A stretch of 64,000 nucleotides of DNA. It comes from Shimia_B sp039815465. GTDB lineage: Bacteria; Pseudomonadota; Alphaproteobacteria; Rhodobacterales; Rhodobacteraceae. Location: NCBI GenBank assembly GCA_039815465.1, contig JBCBZG010000020.1, positions 1 through 64,000 on the forward strand, in the 5' to 3' direction. Both the position numbers and the translations under genes were made by a program. Below are positions 55,956 through 64,000 of the stretch, one piece after another; the stretch's first letter is position 1; every line of letters starts with the position of its first letter. Below the pieces are notes generated by a model that was not told the DNA's origin, ran no database searches, and saw nothing but the letters and a program-made list of their open reading frames with translations.

Positions 55956-56864
55956 ATGGACCAGATGACCACCCACCAGGCCGAAGACGACGCGCGCAAC
56001 GAGACGATCAAGATTTACGTCGACGGCGCGCTTGTGCCCCGGGAAGACGCGAAAATCAGTGTCTATGACAGCGGTTTCATGCTCGGCGATGGGGTGTGGG
56101 AGGGGCTGAGGCTCTATAACGGGCGCTGGGCGTTTGTAGACGAACACCTGGATCGCCTGTTCGAAGCAGCCAGAGCGATCGACCTTGAATTGCCGCTGGA
56201 TCGTGCCGGAATGTTACAAGCGTTGGAGGATACCAGGGCCGCCAATGAGATGGAAACAGACGCCCACGCCCGGCTGATCGTGACCCGGGGCGTCAAAATC
56301 CGCCCGTTTCAGCACCCGTCACTGTCCCGCTCCGGACCGACCATGGTGATCATCATGGAGCATTCGCGCCCGAAATTACCGCGGCCGATCCGGCTCGCTA
56401 CCGTTCCACATGCGCGTGGTCTGCCCATGACGCAGGACCCAAAGCTGAATTCCCATTCGAAGCTGAACTGCATCCTCGCCTGTATCGCCGCTGAAAAGGC
56501 GGGCGCCGATGAGGCGCTGATGCTCGATGCCCATGGCTTCGTGAACACCACCAACGCCTGCAACTTTTTCATCGTCCGCAAGGGCGCGGTTTGGACCTCC
56601 ACCGGGGATTACTGCATGAATGGGATCACCCGGCAAAAGGTGATCGACCTGTGCCGGGCCGACGGGATCCCGGTCCACGAGCGCAACTATTCCCTGGTGG
56701 ATACATACGGCGCAGACGAGGCATTCCTAACTGGAACATTCGGCGCGCAGACCCCAGTGAGCGAAATCGACGGTCGCCCCATCGGCTCAGGAGAGATGGG
56801 TCCCGTCACGACCCGGATCCGCGGTCTTTACCAAGACCTCATCGCGCGGGAATGCCCCCTTTGA
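55956..56864 (+). CDS. Class-IV aminotransferase (branched-chain/D-amino-acid type)
   Basis: The 302-residue fold-type IV PLP enzyme has IYVDGALVPREDAKISVYDSGF in the N-terminal domain, GVWEGLRLYNG, the PLP Lys in LNSHSKLNCILA, AGADEALMLDAHGFV and the late LTGTFGAQTPV. It resembles BCAT-like enzymes of Rhodobacteraceae but not canonical IlvE, so the amino donor is open. ATG 55956 is used; ATG 55965 is an alternative. The next gene follows after 19 bases on the same strand. Confidence 0.85.
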   Translation: MDQMTTHQAEDDARNETIKIYVDGALVPREDAKISVYDSGFMLGDGVWEGLRLYNGRWAFVDEHLDRLFEAARAIDLELPLDRAGMLQALEDTRAANEMETDAHARLIVTRGVKIRPFQHPSLSRSGPTMVIIMEHSRPKLPRPIRLATVPHARGLPMTQDPKLNSHSKLNCILACIAAEKAGADEALMLDAHGFVNTTNACNFFIVRKGAVWTSTGDYCMNGITRQKVIDLCRADGIPVHERNYSLVDTYGADEAFLTGTFGAQTPVSEIDGRPIGSGEMGPVTTRIRGLYQDLIARECPL

Positions 56865-56883
56865 GACTGGCTGTGAGGCGCCC

Positions 56884-57585
56884 GTGAGAATCGCCATGTG
56901 GTCCGGCCCCCGCAACCTGTCGACCGCGATGATGTACGCGTTTGGCAATCGCGGCGACATGACAGCGGTCGATGAGCCGTTTTACGGCGCCTATCTGGCC
57001 CAAACGGGAATCAACCACCCGCTGGCGCAGGAGACGATGGCCGCTTTGGACTGCGACCCGGAGAGCGTGGCGCAGAATTTGGCCCTCTACCCCACGCCTC
57101 ACCAATATGAGAAACACATGGTGCACCATATGCGCCCCGGCTTCCCGCTGGACTGGATGGATGAGGTGCAGAATGTCTTCCTCCTCCGCCACCCGGCGCG
57201 TGTGCTGGCGAGCTATCTGCAGAAACGGGAGGCACCTACGGCAGAAGACCTCGGCTTTACGCAGATGCGCCGCCTCTTTGACCGGGCCAGCCGCGGCGCG
57301 ATCCCTGCAGTGATCGATAGCGAGGATGTCCTTAGGAACCCCCGTACAGCGCTAAGTGCGCTGTGTTCGGCCCTGTGCCTGCCTTTTGATGATGCGATGC
57401 TGTCATGGCCCACAGGTCCCAAACACTTTGACGGCCCCTGGGCGCCACACTGGTATGGTGCCGTGCACCGATCTACGGGGTTCGCGTCCGCGCCCGGAGA
57501 CGTGCCCGGTGTTCCACCCGGCTATACCGACATGATCGATGTAGCGATGGCGGATTACACCTGGATGCGCCAGCACAGGGTCTGA
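56884..57585 (+). CDS. Sulfotransferase-like P-loop protein
   Basis: The 233-residue protein begins RIAMWSGPRNLSTAMMYAF, a phosphosulfate-binding-loop-like motif, and has VFLLRHPARVLASYLQKR, the 3'-phosphate-binding pattern of sulfotransferases. The acceptor is unknown. GTG 56884 follows GAGG six bases upstream. Encoded directly after the aminotransferase, an association seen in relatives; the two may act on one metabolite. Confidence 0.75.
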   Translation: MRIAMWSGPRNLSTAMMYAFGNRGDMTAVDEPFYGAYLAQTGINHPLAQETMAALDCDPESVAQNLALYPTPHQYEKHMVHHMRPGFPLDWMDEVQNVFLLRHPARVLASYLQKREAPTAEDLGFTQMRRLFDRASRGAIPAVIDSEDVLRNPRTALSALCSALCLPFDDAMLSWPTGPKHFDGPWAPHWYGAVHRSTGFASAPGDVPGVPPGYTDMIDVAMADYTWMRQHRV

Positions 57586-57709
57586 CGCGTGCCTACTCAG
57601 TTAAGACTTTGTGCGATCTGACTTCCGCAGCCGAGCCTCCTTCGAGCACTGACCACACCGGCACCAAAGCCCACTATTCCTCGCGAGCGCGACGCGATAC
57701 ACGGGATTT

Positions 57710-58546
57710 ATGGTCGACATCGTTGGATACATCCGCTTTTCCCATCCTGCCCGCAGCGATGTTCGCATTCACCGGCAGCAGGAGGGGCCCGCGCTGCTCA
57801 AGGCCATTTGGGACCCTCAAACGCTCGATGTGCGGTTTGCGTGTTTTGAGCAGTTCACGCTGCCGTCGATCCAGTCGCAAACCGACAAGGACTTTCGCAT
57901 CTGCGTGGCCGCAAGCCCGCGCATGCCTGGCGCGTATCTCGACCGGTTGCGCGCCTGTACGGCCCATATTCCTCAGATTGATCTTTTTATTGAGGACGCG
58001 GAGCCGGATCAGAAGGTCCACGATCTTTTTGATGCGTGGTTCGCGGGCCAATCGCCGAAAGCCCCGGGTAGCACGCTGCATTTCCGCCTCGACGATGATG
58101 ATGCACTGTCCCAGCATATGATCGCGCACATGCGAAAATCCGCCGCCCATATGCAAGTGGGGGAGGTCTTTTCCGCGCCCAATGGCATCTTGGCGGGGTG
58201 CCTAGACGGCGCCCCGAGCATCACACCCCATTCGCAATTCTTCCTTGGGATCGGGCTTGGGTTTCTCCGCGACAATGCTGATCCAGAAGTGTCGCCCTAT
58301 CGCGGTCCGCCCCATGTGCACCTATCCTGGCATGTCCCCGCCCGCCTGTCGCCGCTCTATCCCGCTTGGATTCGGACCACGCACCGGGCGAGCGATACTC
58401 AGCCGATGAATGACAAACGGCTGCGGGCCGCGGAGCGCGTGGGGGCCAAGCTGCCCAAGCGACACAATACCGCCAAACGGATTGAAAAGTCCTTTCCCTT
58501 CCTCACCTACGACACGCTCGCCGCCGCGATGATCGAGCTGTCATAG
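57710..58546 (+). CDS. Putative rhamnosyltransferase (glycosyltransferase-like)
   Basis: The 278-residue protein has IVGYIRFSHPARSD at the start, FEQFTLPSIQSQTDKDFRICV and FRLDDDDALS, a DxD-type metal and sugar-nucleotide site. This is the pattern of the putative rhamnosyltransferase family of marine alphaproteobacteria. No signal or membrane segment. It probably decorates a surface polysaccharide or protein. The 124 bases before it show no gene. Its 3' end overlaps the convergent VPLPA-CTERM-like gene by 44 bases. Confidence 0.78.
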   Translation: MVDIVGYIRFSHPARSDVRIHRQQEGPALLKAIWDPQTLDVRFACFEQFTLPSIQSQTDKDFRICVAASPRMPGAYLDRLRACTAHIPQIDLFIEDAEPDQKVHDLFDAWFAGQSPKAPGSTLHFRLDDDDALSQHMIAHMRKSAAHMQVGEVFSAPNGILAGCLDGAPSITPHSQFFLGIGLGFLRDNADPEVSPYRGPPHVHLSWHVPARLSPLYPAWIRTTHRASDTQPMNDKRLRAAERVGAKLPKRHNTAKRIEKSFPFLTYDTLAAAMIELS

Positions 58547-59189
58547 CAGTCGAAGGCGAGCCGGACCGCCGCCTTAACAACGTCGCTATCGCGGTGAAGG
58601 TCAGGAGTCCCGTCGCAGGAACTGGCACCGGAGCGATCTCCAACTGGGCGATGTCGATGCGGATACCGTCATTTGCCGTGCCGCCGATGGGAATGCGAAG
58701 CGCCACCGTGAACGCGCCGTCTTGAAGGTCCATAAGCTGGGTCGCGGTCAGGGTGAACACATCCTCGGCAAAGAACACCTCCGCATCGGCGTTTCCAAGC
58801 CCAGGCACGAGGCTGAGCGAGTGTGCCGTCAGCGCCCCATCAAAGAGGACTTCAGCCGTGTCAAACCCGGTTCCAGGGAGGTCGACATCTGCGTGAACAA
58901 TCCGCACCCGCGCGGCCTGCGCGACCACAGGTGCGAACGTAAACAGGTAGGAAAACGTTGCTGGGCTCACCGCCGTCAGCGTCTCATCCGTGAGCGCTTC
59001 GATCGTTGTAACAAAGCTCGGGCTGATGACGCTCGACCCAGTCGTCAGATTCGCGATGCCGTCCCCGTCAACATCGTTGAAGTCATCGCGGTCGCCCACT
59101 TGGGCAACGATAGAAAATGTTGCCGCGGTGGCGGGTGCGGCAAATGCAGCCAAAAGAACGGTGAGACTCAGTGCGATAGCTTTCATCAT
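58503..59189 (-). CDS. Exported VPLPA-CTERM-like protein with extended tail
   Basis: The 228-residue protein has a signal peptide (AIALSLTVLLAAFAAPATA) and a beta-rich body. Near the end is a sorting-signal-like segment: PVPVPATGLL, a hydrophobic stretch and LLRRR. Such proteins normally end a few residues after the basic cluster; here about 20 more residues follow, rich in Ser and Arg, because the frame stays open into the convergent gene. Either the real stop was lost by frameshift or the tail is native. Start ATG 59189 or 59186; no clear ribosome site. Confidence 0.72.
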   Translation of the reverse strand: MMKAIALSLTVLLAAFAAPATAATFSIVAQVGDRDDFNDVDGDGIANLTTGSSVISPSFVTTIEALTDETLTAVSPATFSYLFTFAPVVAQAARVRIVHADVDLPGTGFDTAEVLFDGALTAHSLSLVPGLGNADAEVFFAEDVFTLTATQLMDLQDGAFTVALRIPIGGTANDGIRIDIAQLEIAPVPVPATGLLTFTAIATLLRRRSGSPSTAMTARSSRRRACRR

Positions 59190-59405
59190 ACGAGTACTAA
59201 CACGGCTTAGCTCCAAGGCACTCTTCCGATGACAACCATTGAGCCGCGCCGTTCCGCCCTGACGAGGCAGCGCAGAACTACCCCTTGGATCGGCACTCTA
59301 GCTCATGGCTCTGCTAAGTTATTGAATTTGAGTCTCTTTCTGATCAAGCTCAAATCACTGATTTTATTCATTGAATCTAAAGGAAACTGCATTGATAATA
59401 ACAAA

Positions 59406-59440
59406 CAGGGCGGTCGCCCCTGCAAGAGAAGACCGCCCTG
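59406..59440 (-). terminator. Intrinsic terminator of the 45-codon gene
   Basis: CAGGGCGGTC (59406-59415) and GACCGCCCTG (59431-59440) form a 10-bp stem with a 15-base loop. On the minus strand TTTGTTATTATC follows, giving a T-rich tail. It lies four bases after the stop of the 45-codon gene. The remaining bases back to 59217 are AT-rich with no gene. Confidence 0.75.
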
Positions 59441-59443
59441 AAA

Positions 59444-59581
59444 CTACTTACCCGATTTGGGCTTTGGTTTTTTCACGGTCTCGACGACATGAGTTTTACT
59501 CTTGCGTCGGGCCGTGGCGACCGAAGTGAAGCGACCTGTGATCGCGCTTCGACCGACCTTGTAGGTGGACTTTCTAGCCAT
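59444..59581 (-). CDS. Small basic protein, 45 aa, unknown function
   Basis: The frame encodes a Lys/Arg-rich peptide containing YKVGRSAITGRFTSVATARR and a Pro-Lys tail. The start ATG at 59581 has an AAGGAGGTGAT ribosome site, a full complement of the 16S 3' end, six bases upstream. A terminator lies just after the stop, so it is a monocistronic, probably well-expressed gene. The GR-x-TGRF pattern occurs in several short bacterial proteins of unknown role; nucleic-acid or ribosome binding is a guess from charge. Confidence 0.8.
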   Translation of the reverse strand: MARKSTYKVGRSAITGRFTSVATARRKSKTHVVETVKKPKPKSGK

Positions 59582-59705
59582 GCTATCACCTCCTTTCCCG
59601 GACTGTGTCCGCGCCGTATCAGACACAGGTTGGGTAAGGTGATGGTCCACCTACCAAATATGGTAGATGGATTCGGGCGACAGAGTCTAGAACAAAGCGT
59701 GAACT

Positions 59706-60923
59706 TTACTTCAAACGCCGATCGCGTGCCGCCAACAGCTTCAAACGCAGCGCGTTCAACTGGATGAACCCCTTCGCGTCTTCCTGGTTATACGCGCCGG
59801 CGTCTTCCTCGAACGTCACGTGCGCCTCGGAATAGAGCGAGTGGTCCGACCACCGTGCCACGGTGTTCGCGGAGCCCTTGTAGAGCTTGAGCCGCACTGT
59901 ACCGGACACATGCTCCTGGCTCTTGTCGATTAGGGCTTGCAACATTTCCCGCTCCGGCGAGAACCAGAAGCCGTTATAGATCAGCTCCGCATAGCGCGGC
60001 ATGATCGAATCCTTGAGGTGGCCCGCGCCGCTATCCAGCGTGATCTGCTCGATCCCGCGATGGGCCTCCAGCAGGATCGTGCCGCCGGGGGTCTCGTAGA
60101 TGCCGCGGGACTTCATCCCGACGAAGCGATTTTCCACGAGGTCGAGCCGCCCCACACCATGCTTGCCACCCAGCTCATTAAGCTTGGTCAGGATCGTGGC
60201 GGGGCTCATGGCCTCCCCGTTGATGGCCACGGCATCGCCGCGCTCGAACGTGATCTCCACCATTTCTGCCGTATCCGGCGCGTCCTCGGGCGCAACGGTG
60301 CGCTGGTAGACGTAATCAGGCGCCGCAACGCCGGGATCCTCCAGCACCTTCCCCTCGGACGAGGTGTGCAGAAGGTTCGCATCGACGGAAAACGGGGCCT
60401 CGCCCCGCTTGTCTTTGGCGATGGGGATCTGATTGAGCTCCGCAAATTCCAGCAGTTTCGTGCGGGACGACAGATCCCACTCCCGCCAGGGTGCAATCAC
60501 CTTGATGTCGGGGTTCAGCGCATAGGCTGCGAGCTCGAACCGGACCTGATCGTTGCCCTTTCCGGTGGCCCCGTGGCTCACCGCATCGGCACCCTCTGCC
60601 GCCGCAATCTCCACCAGCCGTTTCGAAATAAGCGGCCGCGCGATGGACGTCCCCAGCAGGTAGAGCCCTTCATAGAGCGCATTGGCCCGGAACATGGGGA
60701 AGACGAAGTCGCGCACGAACTCTTCACGCAGGTCCTCGATATAGACCGCGGAGGCGCCCATCAGCTCCGCCTTGGCGCGCGCCGGCTCAAGCTCCTCGCC
60801 TTGGCCCAGATCGGCGGTGAACGTCACCACCTCGCATCGGTACTCCGTCTGCAGCCACTTCAAGATGATCGACGTATCGAGGCCACCAGAATAGGCCAGC
60901 ACGACTTTCTTAGGTGCAGACAT
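59706..60923 (-). CDS. argG: Argininosuccinate synthase
   Basis: The 405-residue ATP-pyrophosphatase has KVVLAYSGGLDTSIILKWL, the ATP loop, SHGATGKGNDQVRFEL and ETPGGTILLEAHRGIEQ. It joins citrulline and aspartate in arginine synthesis. The upstream 119 bases, shared with the divergent membrane-protein gene, must hold its promoter. Confidence 0.98.
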   Translation of the reverse strand: MSAPKKVVLAYSGGLDTSIILKWLQTEYRCEVVTFTADLGQGEELEPARAKAELMGASAVYIEDLREEFVRDFVFPMFRANALYEGLYLLGTSIARPLISKRLVEIAAAEGADAVSHGATGKGNDQVRFELAAYALNPDIKVIAPWREWDLSSRTKLLEFAELNQIPIAKDKRGEAPFSVDANLLHTSSEGKVLEDPGVAAPDYVYQRTVAPEDAPDTAEMVEITFERGDAVAINGEAMSPATILTKLNELGGKHGVGRLDLVENRFVGMKSRGIYETPGGTILLEAHRGIEQITLDSGAGHLKDSIMPRYAELIYNGFWFSPEREMLQALIDKSQEHVSGTVRLKLYKGSANTVARWSDHSLYSEAHVTFEEDAGAYNQEDAKGFIQLNALRLKLLAARDRRLK

Positions 60924-61042
60924 GGAATACTCCCGGTATTGAGGTGCAAGGTTTACCCGGGGCGCGGTTATCTAATTTTCCAACCGCTCACAAGTTACCG
61001 TAGCAGGGTCCGCACACGCCCAATGAATTTAACGAGGCTGCT

Positions 61043-61831
61043 ATGTCATTTAAGATCGCAAACCACGCCATTCGCATGGTCATCAACAATCTGGAGGACG
61101 TGCTAAAGCTCACGCTCGTCCCCTACATCCTGATCTCGATCATCGGTGTCGGGCTGAGCGTGGCATTTACGGGCACGTTTAACTGGGCGGGTAATGGCTG
61201 GGCCGTCAGCCTCAACGACCCCGAGGCCCTAAATGGGGAGACCCTATCCCCCGGCGCAATCTTTGGATTTGTGCTCTATATGATCATCTATCTGCCACTT
61301 GTGGCCTGGCTCGCCATCGGCTGGCACCGCTTTGTCCTGGCGGAGGAATATCCCAACGGATTCATGCCGCCCTGGCAAAGGGGAAGAACACTGCCCTACG
61401 TGATCCGATTCGTCATGGTGTTCTTGGCCTTTTTCTTTGCCTCCGTTGTCGCCGGGATCGTGATCATCCTGCTGTCGACCCTGGCACTGCCACTCGGGGT
61501 CGTGGCGGGCGTCATCGCCTTTCCGATGCTGTTTTTGTTCTACACCCGGATTTCGATCGTACTGCCCGCGATTTCGATTGATCGCGGTGACTTCAACATC
61601 GGCGCGGCACTGCGCGCCACGAAGCCGCACAACTGGACCATCTTTGGCGCGATGCTCGTTTTCCTGCTCTATATCATCGCCTTGATGATCGTGGCGGCCC
61701 TGCTGTCAGCAATTATGCCCTTCCTGACGAGCTCGTTCGAGATCATCATTGAATGGCTGTTTCTCGTCATTGGCATTAGCTTCTTGACGACCCTCTACGG
61801 GATCACCGTCGAAGGACGGACCCTGGGCTAG
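61043..61831 (+). CDS. Membrane protein of unknown function, paralogue A
   Basis: The 262-residue protein has about six hydrophobic segments (residues near 25-45, 78-97, 130-155, 160-180, 200-225 and 232-252). The segment AIGWHRFVLAEEYPNGFMPPW between helices 2 and 3 is shared with the next gene, and the C-terminal LTTLYGITVEGRTLG also matches it. No enzyme motif seen. ATG 61043 is preceded by GAGGCT, a moderate site. Tandem with paralogue B after 21 bases. Confidence 0.8.
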   Translation: MSFKIANHAIRMVINNLEDVLKLTLVPYILISIIGVGLSVAFTGTFNWAGNGWAVSLNDPEALNGETLSPGAIFGFVLYMIIYLPLVAWLAIGWHRFVLAEEYPNGFMPPWQRGRTLPYVIRFVMVFLAFFFASVVAGIVIILLSTLALPLGVVAGVIAFPMLFLFYTRISIVLPAISIDRGDFNIGAALRATKPHNWTIFGAMLVFLLYIIALMIVAALLSAIMPFLTSSFEIIIEWLFLVIGISFLTTLYGITVEGRTLG

Positions 61832-61852
61832 CCGCATTCGAGGAGGCTCATC

Positions 61853-62635
61853 ATGGCTTGGAAGATGTTCACACACGCGCTCCGGATGCTGTTGGCCAAT
61901 CTGGGGAGCGCCGCACGCATCAGCGTCGTGCCACTTGTCGTTGTCTACGGCAGCCTCGCGCTGTTCACGTTCGGCGTTTTTTCGTTTGGTGAAGCAGGAG
62001 CTGACTACGGCGCTATGCCTGCCGCTTTCGGCTTCGCGTTTGTGTTCGCATTCGTCACCATGCTGGCTTTCGGCTTCGTGCTGGCATGGATCGCAGTGAG
62101 CTGGCACCGGTTCATCCTGTTAGAAGAATACCCAACCGGTTGGTTCCCCAAATACCGCGGGTCAGAAACTTGGAGCTATATCGGTAGGTTCATCATCCTT
62201 GGTTTCGTGCTCGGTCTGATCTGGATGGTCCCGGGCGCAATCCTGATGGGTACGGTGATGTCAACACTAGCGCGGACAGGGCCCACAGTGGGGGTGTTCG
62301 TTACACTTGGTGCGATGATGGTCGTGGTGGCGCCAGTGATGACGTGGCTCATGCTCCGCTTCAGCGCCATTCTGCCCGCGGCCGCATTGGGCAAGCCATT
62401 GGGCATCGGTGAAAGCTGGTCTCAAACGGCGCCCCATAGCGGTCTGATCTTTCGGTACGGCTTGTTCTACATCCTTTTTGGAATCCTCGTTCAGCTAGCC
62501 GCCACTTTGCTGCTCTTGATCCCGGTCGTGGGGCAGCTTCTAGGGCTATTCATTTCTTGGTTCACAATGCTCCTCGGTCTAAGCATCGTGACGACCGTTT
62601 ACGGTGTCGCAGTCGAAGGGCGCGAGCCTACCTGA
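61853..62635 (+). CDS. Membrane protein of unknown function, paralogue B
   Basis: The 260-residue protein has the same length, helix spacing and landmarks as its neighbour: HALRMLLANL versus HAIRMVINNL at the N terminus, AVSWHRFILLEEYPTGWFPKY, RFSAILPAAAL and the end VTTVYGVAVEGREPT. The two are clearly a tandem duplication that has diverged. GAGGAGG stands before the ATG. The conserved Trp-His-Arg-Phe and Glu-Glu-Tyr-Pro cluster suggests a shared functional loop. Confidence 0.82.
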   Translation: MAWKMFTHALRMLLANLGSAARISVVPLVVVYGSLALFTFGVFSFGEAGADYGAMPAAFGFAFVFAFVTMLAFGFVLAWIAVSWHRFILLEEYPTGWFPKYRGSETWSYIGRFIILGFVLGLIWMVPGAILMGTVMSTLARTGPTVGVFVTLGAMMVVVAPVMTWLMLRFSAILPAAALGKPLGIGESWSQTAPHSGLIFRYGLFYILFGILVQLAATLLLLIPVVGQLLGLFISWFTMLLGLSIVTTVYGVAVEGREPT

Positions 62636-62674
62636 CGCTTGCACTGGCGAGGCCCGTAAGGCAGGGAAGCCGCC

Positions 62675-63925
62675 ATGACAGATTTCGCATCCCAAGTGCG
62701 CGGCGCGGCCGCCAGAATGAGAGAACTTTTTGAAGCCACCCCACTTCAAAAGAACGATCACTTGAGCGCGAAGTATGGGGCCGAGATTTGGCTCAAGCGC
62801 GAGGATTTGAGCCCCGTGCGCAGCTACAAGTTGCGGGGCGCGTTCAATGCGATGACGAAAGCGGTGGCGGCGAACCCCGATCAGTCGCTCTTTGTTTGTG
62901 CGAGTGCGGGAAATCATGCCCAGGGCGTGGCCTATAATTGCCAGAACCTCAAGAAAAAGGGCGTGATCTTCATGCCTATAACCACCCCCGCGCAAAAGGT
63001 CGAAAAGACCCGCATGTTCGGGAAGGAGTGGGTGGAGGTGCGCCTGATCGGCGACTATTTCGATGACTGCCTGCGTGCGGCGCAAGCGTTCTGCGCCGAA
63101 CAGGGCGGGCACTTCCTGTCGCCCTTTGACGATCACGACGTGATCGAAGGGCAGGCGTCGGTGACGCTCGAACTGCTCGACCAACTGGGCCAGGAGCCGG
63201 ACATCATCGTGTTGCCTGTTGGCGGCGGTGGATTGTCGGCGGGGGCGCGTAAGCTTGTTGATGCGCTGGGCCTCAAGACCAAGCTGGTCTTCGTGGAGCC
63301 TGTGGGCGGTCCCAGCCTGACCGCCGCGCTGGCCGCCGGCCACCCGGCAGAGATTGACGGCCAAGTGGACACATTCGTCGACGGCGCGGCCGTGGCCAAG
63401 ATCGGAGAACGCACATTTGCGGCCTTGGGCACGACCCCAGCCAGTGACGTGATCCTCGCGCCCGAGGATCGCATCTGCACCACGATCCTAGAGATGCTCA
63501 ATATCGAAGGCATCGTGCTGGAACCCGCGGGAGCGCTCGCCATCGACGCACTCAAAGACATCGCGGACGACATTGTGGGCAAGACCGTGGTCTGCATCGC
63601 ATCCGGCGGGAATTTTGACTTTGAGCGCCTACCCGAGGTCAAGGAACGCGCGCAGAAATACGCAGGCGTAAAGAAATACTTCATCCTACGCCTGCCTCAG
63701 CGCCCCGGCGCCCTGCGCGACTTCCTCGGTATGCTGGGGCCCGACGACGACGTGGCGCGGTTTGAATACCTCAAGAAATCGGCCCGCAACTTTGGCTCGA
63801 TCCTGATCGGGATCGAAACCAGCGATCCGGCCAATTTCGACACGCTTTTCGCGGCCATGGATGCGGGCGGCTTTGCGTTCGAGGATATAACAGACAATGA
63901 GACAGTCGCGAATTTCGTGATCTAG
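62675..63925 (+). CDS. ilvA: Threonine ammonia-lyase (threonine deaminase)
   Basis: The 416-residue PLP enzyme has the cofactor Lys 52 in SPVRSYKLRGAF, ASAGNHAQGVAYNC, the PLP-phosphate loop LPVGGGGLSAG and IASGGNFDFERL. A single ACT-like regulatory domain follows (about 335-416), as in the shorter form found in alphaproteobacteria. It makes 2-oxobutanoate for isoleucine. AGGGAAG precedes the ATG. The last 75 bases of the window hold no gene. Confidence 0.95.
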   Translation: MTDFASQVRGAAARMRELFEATPLQKNDHLSAKYGAEIWLKREDLSPVRSYKLRGAFNAMTKAVAANPDQSLFVCASAGNHAQGVAYNCQNLKKKGVIFMPITTPAQKVEKTRMFGKEWVEVRLIGDYFDDCLRAAQAFCAEQGGHFLSPFDDHDVIEGQASVTLELLDQLGQEPDIIVLPVGGGGLSAGARKLVDALGLKTKLVFVEPVGGPSLTAALAAGHPAEIDGQVDTFVDGAAVAKIGERTFAALGTTPASDVILAPEDRICTTILEMLNIEGIVLEPAGALAIDALKDIADDIVGKTVVCIASGGNFDFERLPEVKERAQKYAGVKKYFILRLPQRPGALRDFLGMLGPDDDVARFEYLKKSARNFGSILIGIETSDPANFDTLFAAMDAGGFAFEDITDNETVANFVI

Positions 63926-64000
63926 GGTGTCCCCGTGGCTGGCATAAGCGCCCAGCGCCAGAGCAGAACCGGTCGCTTTGGGTGTCTAAGTGATAAGAAA

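Noticed and set aside
57609..58121. Plus-strand frame overlapping the rhamnosyltransferase gene
   Set aside because: Arg/Ser-rich off-frame reading; the 57710-58546 frame has recognisable glycosyltransferase motifs.

Overview
The window is a contiguous stretch of a high-GC alphaproteobacterial chromosome, most likely a member of the Roseobacter group (Rhodobacteraceae). The evidence is the combination of a RegB/SenC/RegA redox system, a kinase-less DivL-type PAS protein, the hemD - Mic60-like - hemY cluster, an AddAB recombinase, a Tim44-like protein and a VPLPA-type C-terminal sorting signal. No insertion sequence, prophage, integrase or CRISPR array was found. It reads as core chromosome, with about 64 protein genes, most of them tightly packed and often translationally coupled, and one tRNA.

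Layout. 1-2.1 kb: the cut-off end of a sensor protein, a 63-codon unknown gene and a FIST-domain protein, all on the minus strand. 2.4 kb: tRNA-Thr(CGU). 2.6-6.3 kb: hemD, a Mic60/mitofilin-like gene with long Glu-Thr and Glu-Pro repeats, and hemY. 6.3-9.5 kb: tsaD-gpsA-yciI-like-EVE, then a DUF1761 membrane protein. 9.7-14.8 kb: DUF2853, a ThDP-dependent enzyme, an SGNH hydrolase, ahcY and an HD hydrolase. 14.8-18.6 kb: denD, then regA and senC divergent from regB. 18.6-29 kb: a long plus-strand chain, divL-tsaE-amgK-murU-addB-addA-trxA, headed by a full TTAA-N7-TTAA CtrA-type box. 29-32 kb: a capsule-synthase-like gene and hslVU. 32-38 kb: an MFS transporter, smr, timA, fxsA, secB, dnaQ, coaE and aroE.

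38-45 kb holds the block usually linked to chromosome replication and segregation: a 579-bp AT-rich gap with DnaA-box-like 9-mers, then rho-mnmE-mnmG-rsmG-parA-parB, with two perfect parS sites inside the 5' ends of mnmG and rsmG. 45-52 kb: hemW, rdgB, rph, the heat-shock genes hrcA and grpE, and mutS. 52-64 kb: maeB, a ribokinase-family gene, msrA, an aminotransferase/sulfotransferase-like pair, a rhamnosyltransferase-like gene, a VPLPA-CTERM-like protein, a 45-residue basic protein, argG, two tandem paralogous membrane proteins and ilvA.

Main points of interest: the parS sequence coding in two different reading frames; a candidate oriC whose neighbourhood shows a GC-skew change of terminus type, not origin type; the CtrA box in front of divL; 21 identical GGTCTC hexamers in the Mic60-like gene; paired perfect hairpins between hslV and hslU; and five convergent gene pairs that share palindromic stop tetranucleotides.
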